From SKPH01 sp051748565 (GTDB taxonomy: Bacteria > Bacillota > Dethiobacteria > DTU022), in contig JBNJHN010000047.1 of NCBI GenBank assembly GCA_051748565.1, positions 1 through 15,529 of the forward strand: DNA of 15,529 nucleotides. Direction: 5' to 3'. A program made the position numbers and the translations under genes. The notes beneath the pieces are model-generated. The model was not told the DNA's origin, did no database searches, and worked only from the letters and a program-made list of their open reading frames with translations. How positions within the stretch are numbered: position 1 is the stretch's first letter; every line of letters starts with the position of its first letter. Positions 1 through 6,202 of this stretch are shown here, in pieces.

Positions 1-519
1 TTGGCCGATATCTATACTATTATAGAAAAGTTTGAGGCAGCAGATAAATTGAAAATCGTTTTTTGTGGCGATCGCACCCAACCCGCACACTCACTGGGGT
101 TGATCTGCTCTAAACTTGGACTTGAATTTGTGCACTGCAGCCCAAAAAAGTATGCTATTATGGATGATTATTCGGCTATATTCAATAAAAACAATCTTAT
201 TTCCGGCGGCAGCTATTATCACACTGATGATATCAATAAAGCCTGTAGAGGGGCCCAAGTAATTTATACAGACGTCTGGTGGTGGATCGGTCAGGAGCAG
301 GAGGAAGAAGAAAGGAAAAAACTTTTTGCTCCTTACCAGGTTACACAGGAAATGCTGGCCAGGTGCGATAAAAATGTTGTTTTCATGCACTGTCTTCCCG
401 CTATGCGTGGCGTAGAGGTAACAGACGAGGTGATGGACGGTCCTCATGCTGTGATCTATGATCAGGCTGAAAACCGTATCCATACTGAAAAAGCCCTGAT
501 GGTCTTATTAATGGCCTGA
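1..519 (+). CDS. Ornithine/putrescine-type carbamoyltransferase, C-terminal domain (5' end outside window)
   Basis: This is the second (amino-substrate) domain of a transcarbamylase that would move a carbamoyl group between carbamoyl phosphate and an amine. The family signature HCLPA is at residues 130-134, followed by RGVEVTDEV and the C-terminal DQAENRIHTEKAL segment. The opening TTG is almost certainly an internal leucine, because it aligns to the LADIYTI-like stretch in mid-protein. The N-terminal carbamoyl-phosphate domain therefore lies left of the window. The ornithine-binding loop, DVxxSMG in true ornithine carbamoyltransferases, reads DVWWWIG here (residues 91-97), so ornithine specificity is doubtful. 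Stretches such as FVHCSP, ISGGS and YTDVW recall putrescine carbamoyltransferase as I remember it, but the extended C-terminal helix of that enzyme is absent. The family is secure; the substrate is open. A terminator follows, so it is probably a separate transcript from the regulator downstream. Confidence 0.88.
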   Translation: MADIYTIIEKFEAADKLKIVFCGDRTQPAHSLGLICSKLGLEFVHCSPKKYAIMDDYSAIFNKNNLISGGSYYHTDDINKACRGAQVIYTDVWWWIGQEQEEEERKKLFAPYQVTQEMLARCDKNVVFMHCLPAMRGVEVTDEVMDGPHAVIYDQAENRIHTEKALMVLLMA

Positions 520-563
520 GCATAAAATGCAGGCTCCTATTGAAGTGAAATAACTGTATTTTT

Positions 564-596
564 GGAGCTTCTTATTACCGGAAGCTCCTGCTTTTA
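564..596 (+). terminator. Intrinsic terminator after the carbamoyltransferase
   Basis: An 8-bp perfect stem, GGAGCTTC (564-571) with GAAGCTCC (581-588), encloses a 9-nt loop and is followed by TGCTTTTATT. It lies 45 bp after the carbamoyltransferase stop codon. The T-tract is short and interrupted, so termination may be partial. Confidence 0.7.
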
Positions 597-721
597 TTCC
601 AGAATTATTAATATTTGCGGAAGGGGATTGCATGTTAATAAAGAATTATCACCATGATACTGCATGTCGCTTCCGGTTTTACATTAGTCCATGTTCATAA
701 CCAGGCAACGAGGAGACCAAA

Positions 722-2533
722 ATGTCCGGATTAATGAGTATCCAACCAACTGCCCGGAATGTGGCCAAAGCAATTTCAGCGGCACTTTCCATTGAAGTGG
801 AAATTGTAGATGATCAGCTTACTATAGTGGCCGGAACCGGTATTTACGAGGATAAGATTGGGCAAAAAGAAGAATTGGGTCAGGTTGAAAGTGACTTCTT
901 GTATGCCCGTACATTGCGAACAGGCAAACCGCAGGTAGTTAAGGATCCGCCAAGCGATCCTGATTACGATCCCTCTTCATTGGAAGGCACAACATCGGAG
1001 TTGGGTGAAATCTGCAGCCCGATTAAACTGGAAAACCGGGTAATCGGAGTTATTGGCCTGGTTGCTTTTACTGTCCAGCAGAAAAAACAGCTCATGAGTA
1101 ATACTGAGGCTGCTTTGCTTTTTCTGGATCATATGGCAGACCTGCTTGCTGCTAAAGTCTCCGAGAGCAAAACGATGGAAAGACTGACACTTCTATCCGG
1201 CGAACTGTCAACTGTTTTGGAAACGATCCATGAGGGAGCATTGGCTATCAATTCCGGGGGAATTGTCACACATTGTAATACTACGGCAGCAAAGTTGTTG
1301 AACTGTGATCGCTCAGCTATTTTGGGGAAAAATCTGGCAGATTTCTGGGATAATGCCCCTGCTTTTGAAGTAATTAAAACCGGTCGGGAATATATTGAAA
1401 AAGAAGAGTTTTATCAAACCAGGGGCCGGCAAAGCATGCATTTTATAGTATCAGTTCGCCCTATCCCCGGGAAGGAAAAACCAGATGGTGCTGTAATATC
1501 ATTTCGTGATATTTCAGAAGCGCGGCGATTAATTAATGATTTAAGTTCAATCCCCATGGATTACACTTTTGACGATATTATTGGGGAATGTGAGGTTATC
1601 AGGCAGGTAAAGGAGCAGGCCTTCAGGGTAGCGGCTGGAAATTCTACAGTATTGATTACCGGAGAGAGCGGCACAGGAAAAGAAATTTTTGCACGGGCTA
1701 TTCATAAGGCCAGTATGCGCGATAACGGGCCTTTTATCAGTGTGAACTGCGGGGCTATTCCTGAAGCACTTCTGGAAAGTGAACTTTTCGGCTATGAAGG
1801 AGGCGCTTTTACAGGTGCCAGAAAAGAAGGTAAGGTCGGTAAGTTTGAACTGGCTGACGGTGGGACTATTTTCCTCGATGAAATAGGTGAGATGCCCCTG
1901 CACTTGCAGGTAAAACTGCTGCATGTTCTACAGGACAGAGAAGTGGAGAGGGTTGGGGGATCAAAAAAAATCCCTGTTGATGTAAGAATTATTGCTGCTT
2001 CAAATCGGGATCTCGAATCGATGATGCAGGAAGGCAATTTTCGTAAAGATCTTTATTTTCGTTTAAGTGTTATCCCCTTGCATATTCCTCCCCTGAAAGC
2101 AAGAAGAGAAGATATTCCGGCTCTGGTCAAACGCTGTCTCGAAAAGTATGCGCCCATGTTAAATAAAGAGATTTACTCCATAGAACCTGATGCCATGGAA
2201 TGCCTGCTTAATTATCACTGGCCGGGGAATGTCCGGGAGCTGGAAAATGCAGTTGAATATGCAGTTAATATGGCTTCCGGCAATACAGTAACCTTGAGCA
2301 GCCTGCCTCCCAGAATAAGGGAATTAGAGGTACCGAATTTCTATGTTGCTGATTTTCCCCTTAAGGACAGGGTCAGGGAATATGAGCGGCGGGTTTTACA
2401 GGAATATATTGAACGCTTCGGTAGTACCTACGAAGGGAAAAATTTAATAGCAGAGAAGCTGGAAATCAGTCGGGCAACTCTATACCGAAAATTGGCTGAA
2501 CTAGGCCTCTCCGGCAAACTGAAGGAGGAATAA
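722..2533 (+). CDS. Sigma-54-dependent enhancer-binding transcriptional activator (sensor-PAS-AAA+-Fis HTH)
   Basis: This 603-residue protein activates sigma-54 RNA polymerase by ATP hydrolysis. Residues 1 to about 145 form an N-terminal sensor that looks GAF-like; its ligand is unknown. A PAS domain spans about 150-270. The AAA+ domain starts near FDDIIGE (283), with Walker A GESGTGKE (314-321), the sigma-54-contacting GAFTGA loop (361-366), Walker B GGTIFLDE (380-387) and a sensor region ASNRDLE. A Fis-type helix-turn-helix (AEKLEISRATLYRKL) closes the protein. All catalytic elements are intact. There is no receiver domain, so it should sense a small molecule rather than a phosphorelay. The start is ATG with GAGGAG 7 nt upstream. 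It is followed after 2 bp by the aminopropyltransferase. Four consensus -24/-12 promoters lie within 10 kb downstream and are the natural candidate targets. Its own promoter is not evident and carries no -24/-12 element. Confidence 0.97.
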   Translation: MSGLMSIQPTARNVAKAISAALSIEVEIVDDQLTIVAGTGIYEDKIGQKEELGQVESDFLYARTLRTGKPQVVKDPPSDPDYDPSSLEGTTSELGEICSPIKLENRVIGVIGLVAFTVQQKKQLMSNTEAALLFLDHMADLLAAKVSESKTMERLTLLSGELSTVLETIHEGALAINSGGIVTHCNTTAAKLLNCDRSAILGKNLADFWDNAPAFEVIKTGREYIEKEEFYQTRGRQSMHFIVSVRPIPGKEKPDGAVISFRDISEARRLINDLSSIPMDYTFDDIIGECEVIRQVKEQAFRVAAGNSTVLITGESGTGKEIFARAIHKASMRDNGPFISVNCGAIPEALLESELFGYEGGAFTGARKEGKVGKFELADGGTIFLDEIGEMPLHLQVKLLHVLQDREVERVGGSKKIPVDVRIIAASNRDLESMMQEGNFRKDLYFRLSVIPLHIPPLKARREDIPALVKRCLEKYAPMLNKEIYSIEPDAMECLLNYHWPGNVRELENAVEYAVNMASGNTVTLSSLPPRIRELEVPNFYVADFPLKDRVREYERRVLQEYIERFGSTYEGKNLIAEKLEISRATLYRKLAELGLSGKLKEE

Positions 2534-2535
2534 AA

Positions 2536-3444
2536 TTGGCCCCTGCAGAGTGGAATTGGTACATTGAATATTCAAGCGATTATCATGGCTATCTTTACGC
2601 CATAAAAAAGTATCTTTTCAGTGGAGAAACTCCTTTCCAAAAGGTTGATATAGTTGACACCTTTACGTATGGCAGGTTGCTAATTATAGACGGTAAAACC
2701 CAGTCTGCCGAATTTGATGAACATATTTACCATGAGGCTCTGGTCCACCCGGCTGCAGTTATGCATGCTGAACCCAGGAAAATTTTGGTAATGGGTGGTG
2801 GGGAAGGAGCGGTTTTACGGGAGATATGCCGCTATAAAGAAGTAGAGCAGGTTGTCATGGTCGATATCGACAGCAAGGTAGTAGAAATGTGCATAGAACA
2901 TCTTCCGGAGTGGCACCAGGGTAGTTTTGATGACAGCCGAGTTGAACTCCTGCACATGGATGCCCGCCGCTATCTTGAGGAAATCGATCGCAAATTTGAT
3001 GTAATTTACAGCGATCTCACAGAACCGGCTGAAGAAGGGCCATCAAAACTGCTTTTTACCCGGGAATTCTACGATATGGCTAAAACTAAACTTAAGCCCG
3101 GCGGCATCCTTGTCGTACAGTCCGGGGGTTTCAGCCTCGACTACCTTAGCATACATGCAGCAATCAGAAACACTCTCGAGCTTTGCTTTAAAACAATAAG
3201 GTCTTATCATACATTTATTCCTTCGTTTGATTGTTCCTGGGGATATATTATTGCTTCTGAGGATGAAAGCCTTGTTCATTTAAACCGGAAAGAGGTTGAC
3301 CAAAAAATAAAAGGCCTGGCAGGACAATTAAAATTTTATGATGGCGAAACTCATGAAGGTATGTTCTGTATCCCAAAAGATATCCGCAGGGCTCTGAGTG
3401 ATGATCAGACCATTATAGAAGACGGTAAACCCGTAAATTTTTAG
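2536..3444 (+). CDS. speE: Aminopropyltransferase of the spermidine synthase family
   Basis: This 302-residue enzyme should transfer an aminopropyl group from decarboxylated S-adenosylmethionine to an amine acceptor. It has an N-terminal beta domain (WYIEYSSDYHGY, then YHEALVHPA) and a Rossmann methyltransferase-like core with GGGEGA at residues 87-92. The catalytic-loop Asp is kept at 160 in SDLTEP (159-164). Classical putrescine enzymes usually read GGGDGG and DSTDPVGP. The GGGEGA and DLTxP forms recall agmatine- or triamine-accepting (thermospermine-type) members, so the acceptor may not be putrescine. The start is TTG, chosen because GAAGGAGGAA sits 6-7 nt upstream and the reading frame begins right after the regulator stop (2-bp gap). 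The two genes are therefore translationally linked, which suggests that polyamine status and the sigma-54 regulon are connected. No S-adenosylmethionine decarboxylase gene is in the window. Confidence 0.93.
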   Translation: MAPAEWNWYIEYSSDYHGYLYAIKKYLFSGETPFQKVDIVDTFTYGRLLIIDGKTQSAEFDEHIYHEALVHPAAVMHAEPRKILVMGGGEGAVLREICRYKEVEQVVMVDIDSKVVEMCIEHLPEWHQGSFDDSRVELLHMDARRYLEEIDRKFDVIYSDLTEPAEEGPSKLLFTREFYDMAKTKLKPGGILVVQSGGFSLDYLSIHAAIRNTLELCFKTIRSYHTFIPSFDCSWGYIIASEDESLVHLNRKEVDQKIKGLAGQLKFYDGETHEGMFCIPKDIRRALSDDQTIIEDGKPVNF

Positions 3445-3610
3445 TAAGAAAGTTAAACTGACCGCCATCACTGAAAATTAAACAAGTTGTGTAAAGCCCT
3501 GCAGGTTAATATAAAAGATAAGTGTATCCTTCTGAAAACCAGTGTTCCACTGATTATAGTAATACGTGATAAGTAGTAAATTTCCGAACAGCTATTCGGC
3601 AAACCTTAGG

Positions 3611-3644
3611 ACAATATAATTCTTATATATAAGAATTATATTGT
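3611..3644. repeat. 34-bp perfect palindrome, AT-only apart from its ends
   Basis: The arm ACAATATAATTCTTA (3611-3625) pairs perfectly with TAAGAATTATATTGT (3630-3644) around a central TATA. It begins 166 bp after the aminopropyltransferase stop and 186 bp before the -24 element of the lipoprotein promoter. It could be a weak bidirectional terminator, a protein-binding site or a cruciform-forming element. No T-tract follows, which argues against a standard terminator. Confidence 0.85.
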
Positions 3645-3829
3645 ATTGTTTGCTGCTTATCAGTTAAAATGTTTTAAGAAACCTTAATTCAGGTAACGAG
3701 TAGAAATAATATCTTTTGGAAAGACTTTAATCATAAAAACTATATAATAAACAATAAGTAAGCATTCTCTTTAATGATAGCCCCTTTTCATACTGTTAAA
3801 CGGACGGTCGGGATCAGGATCTTGAACTG

Positions 3830-3845
3830 TTGGCACAAAATTTGC
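3830..3845 (+). promoter_or_regulatory. Sigma-54 (-24/-12) promoter of the lipoprotein gene
   Basis: TTGGCAC, five bases (AAAAT), then TTGC gives an exact match to the TGGCAY-N5-TTGC consensus with the required GG-N10-GC spacing (GG at 3832-3833, GC at 3844-3845). Transcription should start near 3857, about 110 nt before the ATG at 3967. Confidence 0.9.
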
Positions 3846-3966
3846 TATATAAATTTGCATTGATTTCTTTCTAATAAGGGGGTTTTGCTAAAAAAGTAAG
3901 ACTATAATTTTTTTGTTATGTGGAATAGGTAAGCCTTGGGATCATATCAAAAAGGGGGATGATGTA

Positions 3967-4569
3967 ATGAAAAAGGCTTTAATGTTTGCGGTTTTTGTAT
4001 TTGTGCTGGTTCTTTCCGTTGGCCTGGTTGTCGGCTGTGGTCAGCCGGATGCAGGTCCTGATGAAGAAGTCAACTTTGATTTTCCCGAAAACAATGAAGT
4101 ATCTGAAAAGGTCCTGGGTATTGTTATCATCCTGGCTGACAGACTGAATGAAGCTGATGGTTATTACGGAGACTTGCATGATGTGGTTGTTGCCAATGGT
4201 AACAGGCAGGGCCCGGAACATGATGAACTTTATGAAATATTCAACGGAATGCTTTATGAAACCGGTGCAACCTATGTTTATAGCTTAATTGAAGGCGATG
4301 ACGATGATGCCCTTATCATTGTAGATGGGGCAGAGCCGGAGGATATGGACCCATACGGGTATGCATATCCCATGGAACCGCAAATGGAAACAGCTTTTGC
4401 CGGCACACCGGCAGTGGCTTTACACACCTGGATGGACGATTATGGTTACGGTGTGCAGAAGTCTGCTTTTGCTCCGGTTTTTAATTCCGCCGGGGAAGTA
4501 GCTTTCATCCTGGGTGTAGATTATCCGGCGCCTGAACTTGAACCTTTTCCTGAAATCCTTGATGAGTAA
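3967..4569 (+). CDS. Cache-like sensor lipoprotein
   Basis: This 200-residue secreted lipoprotein has a short basic start (MKK), a hydrophobic segment and a lipobox VVGC with the acylated Cys at residue 24, followed by an acidic linker. The mature part resembles an extracellular Cache-type sensor fold: a helix (VSEKVLGIVIILADRL), then GATYVYSL, an IIVDGAEPED strand and turn, and the ending FAPVFNSAGEVAFILGVD, which is typical of the last Cache strands. No transmembrane or signalling domain follows, so it is a free-standing ligand-binding lipoprotein rather than a receptor. ATG 3967 is chosen because GGGGG lies 8 nt upstream and the signal peptide begins exactly there; the longer frame from 3913 would bury it. 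It is driven by a consensus sigma-54 promoter and closed by a strong terminator. The Cache assignment rests on pattern memory, not a profile search. Confidence 0.85.
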   Translation: MKKALMFAVFVFVLVLSVGLVVGCGQPDAGPDEEVNFDFPENNEVSEKVLGIVIILADRLNEADGYYGDLHDVVVANGNRQGPEHDELYEIFNGMLYETGATYVYSLIEGDDDDALIIVDGAEPEDMDPYGYAYPMEPQMETAFAGTPAVALHTWMDDYGYGVQKSAFAPVFNSAGEVAFILGVDYPAPELEPFPEILDE

Positions 4570-4591
4570 ACCGGGATTGTTATTAACGATT

Positions 4592-4628
4592 AATAAAACG
4601 GAGAGCCAATTTGGCTCTCCGTTTTATT
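4592..4628. terminator. Strong bidirectional terminator between lipoprotein and reductase 1
   Basis: A perfect stem of about 17 bp runs from AATAAAACGGAGAGCC (4592-4607) to GGCTCTCCGTTTTATT (4613-4628) around a tiny AATTT loop. It carries an A-tract on the left and a T-tract on the right, so it can end both the lipoprotein transcript (plus) and the reductase 1 transcript (minus, stop at 4662). Confidence 0.95.
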
Positions 4629-4661
4629 ATATGACTTTTACTAAATATTGCTCAGCAGGCT

Positions 4662-5846
4662 TCAGGCTCTCTCTTCAATTTTTACCATCATACCGTAAGC
4701 GGGTAGTTTTTCCACAAAAGGCTCCGGGTCAAGTGCTTCGGGCGGCATTGCACCCCTTGTTTTAATGATCCCCTCGGCCAGAAGATCAGCTGCCAGGGCA
4801 GCCGGAATACCGGTTTGGAACGAGGTGCCCTGTTCCTGCATTTTACGGTAAGCATCCTCATGGCTGACCGTGTTATACATAAAGCGGGCGATTTTTGCAC
4901 CATTCTTGTAACCCCGGACCAGGGTGCCGACGCAGACATGCCCCTTTATTTTTCCGGCCAGGTCGGTCGGGCGCGGAAGCAGAGCTGTAACGACATCGCG
5001 GGGAACAACGGGCACACCATTAACGTCAATCGGTTTGTCACTATCCAGGCCTATGGTTCGTAAAACATCCATCATTGTTACCAGTTCATCGGCCAGCCCG
5101 TAGCCAAAATTGCAATTTTTCAGGCCCTCCTTATTGATATAACGGGGCAGAGTCCAGGCCTCTTCGTGAGATACCCCGTAAACTTTAACCCTGCCGACGG
5201 GTTCGGGAAAATCAAATTCATCGATTACCTGAAGCGGCTCTTTGGTTATATATTTGCCGTCTTCATAATACAGGGGAGGTTCCGAAGCGCACTCGTCGAT
5301 GAAAGTATCGGGTGAAAAATAAAGGGCCAGTTTATGGCCTTCCACATAAGATACATCTGCATCCCTGACCAGAATGTCTTCAACTCTGTCCATGCGGTCG
5401 GCCAGATAACGGGCAAAAATGTTACTGCAGCCCGGATCTATACCAATACCGCATAGAGCTAACAGGCCGGCTTCCCTGAACCGGCTGTCCAGGGCAAACT
5501 GCTGTGATATATCAATTTTGCCGGGAAGGTTAATGATCGTATCACAGGCCAGGTCCATGTAGTGACTCTTCCCTGCCAGGCAGGCTTCCATAACAATCAG
5601 GTTGAACCGCGGGATTGTGGCATTAACCAGAACATCAACCTCAGCGGCCAGTTTTTTCACCTGCTCCGGGTTTGATGCGTCAACAATATCCCCCCTGAAA
5701 TTTTCACGATCGATTACAGAAAGCAAATCATCAACAATCACTTTTTCTAAATCTGCACATACTACTTCGGAAAATTTATTGGTTTTAGAGGCCGACTTGG
5801 CGATAACTCTGCCGACACCGCCCAGGCCTAATATAGCAAGTTTCAT
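4662..5846 (-). CDS. Saccharopine dehydrogenase-like oxidoreductase (carboxyspermidine or lysine 6-dehydrogenase type), copy 1
   Basis: This 394-residue NAD(P)-dependent oxidoreductase begins with a Rossmann motif GLGGVGRVIAKS (from residue 7). It continues with NATIPRFNLIVMEACL and then ALCGIGIDPGCSNIFARYL, the xGxDPGxxN turn shared by the saccharopine reductase, carboxynorspermidine dehydrogenase and lysine 6-dehydrogenase families. The later segments VVPRDVVTALLP and GIIKTRGAMPPEALDPEPF resemble lysine 6-dehydrogenase, while HEEAWTLPRYINKEGLK and EDGKYITKEPLQ recall carboxy(nor)spermidine dehydrogenase. It could therefore oxidise lysine or a similar amine, or reductively couple aspartate semialdehyde with a diamine. 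Start ATG has GGAGGG 5 nt upstream. It is transcribed divergently from symporter 1 and has its own sigma-54 promoter about 210 bp upstream. A paralogue lies at 9865-11058. The family is confident; the reaction is unresolved. Confidence 0.9.
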   Translation of the reverse strand: MKLAILGLGGVGRVIAKSASKTNKFSEVVCADLEKVIVDDLLSVIDRENFRGDIVDASNPEQVKKLAAEVDVLVNATIPRFNLIVMEACLAGKSHYMDLACDTIINLPGKIDISQQFALDSRFREAGLLALCGIGIDPGCSNIFARYLADRMDRVEDILVRDADVSYVEGHKLALYFSPDTFIDECASEPPLYYEDGKYITKEPLQVIDEFDFPEPVGRVKVYGVSHEEAWTLPRYINKEGLKNCNFGYGLADELVTMMDVLRTIGLDSDKPIDVNGVPVVPRDVVTALLPRPTDLAGKIKGHVCVGTLVRGYKNGAKIARFMYNTVSHEDAYRKMQEQGTSFQTGIPAALAADLLAEGIIKTRGAMPPEALDPEPFVEKLPAYGMMVKIEERA

Positions 5847-6056
5847 TTTGTCCCTCCATAATAATTATAAAAACTAAGACCGGTCAGGTGAGAATAACCG
5901 CATAATCTCAATTTTAAGAATAAAGCTATGACATTTCTTATTGTTAAGATGTTTAAGAAAGGCTTTTAGTATAGTTTTAAGTAAATTGATCTTTCCGGGC
6001 ATATAACATCTTTATAAATCCCCCCTGGTTATTATCGTGATCTTTTAACTTATAAA

Positions 6057-6072
6057 GCAAAAATTATGCCAA
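6057..6072 (-). promoter_or_regulatory. Sigma-54 (-24/-12) promoter of reductase 1
   Basis: On the minus strand the sequence reads TTGGCAT, five bases (AATTT), TTGC, an exact TGGCAY-N5-TTGC match with the correct GG-N10-GC spacing. The predicted start near 6045 leaves a leader of about 200 nt before the reductase ATG at 5846. Confidence 0.88.
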
Positions 6073-6092
6073 GATGCACTAAACTACCCTGA

Positions 6093-6111
6093 CCGTGCTG
6101 AGCCGTGCTGA
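6093..6111. repeat. Tandem CCGTGCTGA repeat centred between divergent sigma-54 promoters
   Basis: CCGTGCTGA occurs at 6093-6101 and again at 6103-6111, a period of 10 bp or about one helical turn. The centre, about 6102, is almost equidistant from the two -24 elements (6072 and 6129). This fits a shared activator site, although sigma-54 enhancers usually lie farther from the start point. I did not find the same unit near the other promoters. Confidence 0.6.
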
Positions 6112-6128
6112 TTGTTTGTTTCAAAATG

Positions 6129-6144
6129 TTGGCATAATAGTTGC
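6129..6144 (+). promoter_or_regulatory. Sigma-54 (-24/-12) promoter of symporter 1
   Basis: TTGGCAT, five bases (AATAG), TTGC is an exact match to the TGGCAY-N5-TTGC consensus. Transcription should start near 6156. The promoter lies inside the open frame that begins at 6095, which shows that the true protein start must be further downstream (GTG 6203). Confidence 0.9.
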
Positions 6145-6202
6145 TAGTTATTATTTATTATTACTTGACAGCAATAACAAACTTGTAAAAGGGGGTTTAT
6201 TT

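Larger units (their letters stand above)
3445..3966. other. Long AT-rich intergenic region with palindrome and sigma-54 promoter
   Basis: No credible gene is seen here. It holds two small hairpins (CAGTG/CACTG at 3540-3552 and CCGAA/TTCGG at 3584-3599), a 34-bp perfect palindrome at 3611-3644, and a -24/-12 promoter at 3830-3845. About 110 bp of leader precede the lipoprotein start. No conventional GC-rich terminator follows the aminopropyltransferase. The roughly 185 bp between palindrome and promoter are a plausible place for enhancer sites. Confidence 0.7.
5847..6202. promoter_or_regulatory. Divergent control region between reductase 1 and symporter 1
   Basis: This 356-bp region holds two back-to-back consensus sigma-54 promoters (6057-6072 minus, 6129-6144 plus) with a tandem 9-bp repeat midway between them. 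The reductase-side leader is about 200 nt. It contains a 7-bp inverted repeat, TTTCTTA (5934-5940) with TAAGAAA (5954-5960), and a possible 10-codon leader ORF on the minus strand (6009 down to 5977) behind AGGGGGG. The symporter-side leader is only about 47 nt. Confidence 0.8.

Noticed and set aside
1..519. YgeW-type carbamoyltransferase, suggested by the nearby sigma-54 regulator as in the E. coli ygeV-ygeW pair
   Set aside because: The HCLPA-RGVEVTDEV and DQAENRIH segments fit the ornithine/putrescine type and not YgeW as I recall its sequence.
3913..3966. N-terminal extension of the lipoprotein from 3913
   Set aside because: It would hide the MKK-hydrophobic-lipobox signal peptide. The ribosome binding site fits ATG 3967.
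3669..5960. Shared ATGTTT(T)AAGAAA motif at 3669-3681 and 5949-5960, both 150-170 bp upstream of sigma-54 promoters
   Set aside because: It is AT-rich, not palindromic and not found near the reductase 2 promoter. It is too weak to call an enhancer without a computed background.
6095..6202. 36-residue N-terminal extension of symporter 1
   Set aside because: It contains the consensus sigma-54 promoter, has no good ribosome binding site, and is absent from the paralogue. GTG 6203 has a strong site and gives equal lengths.
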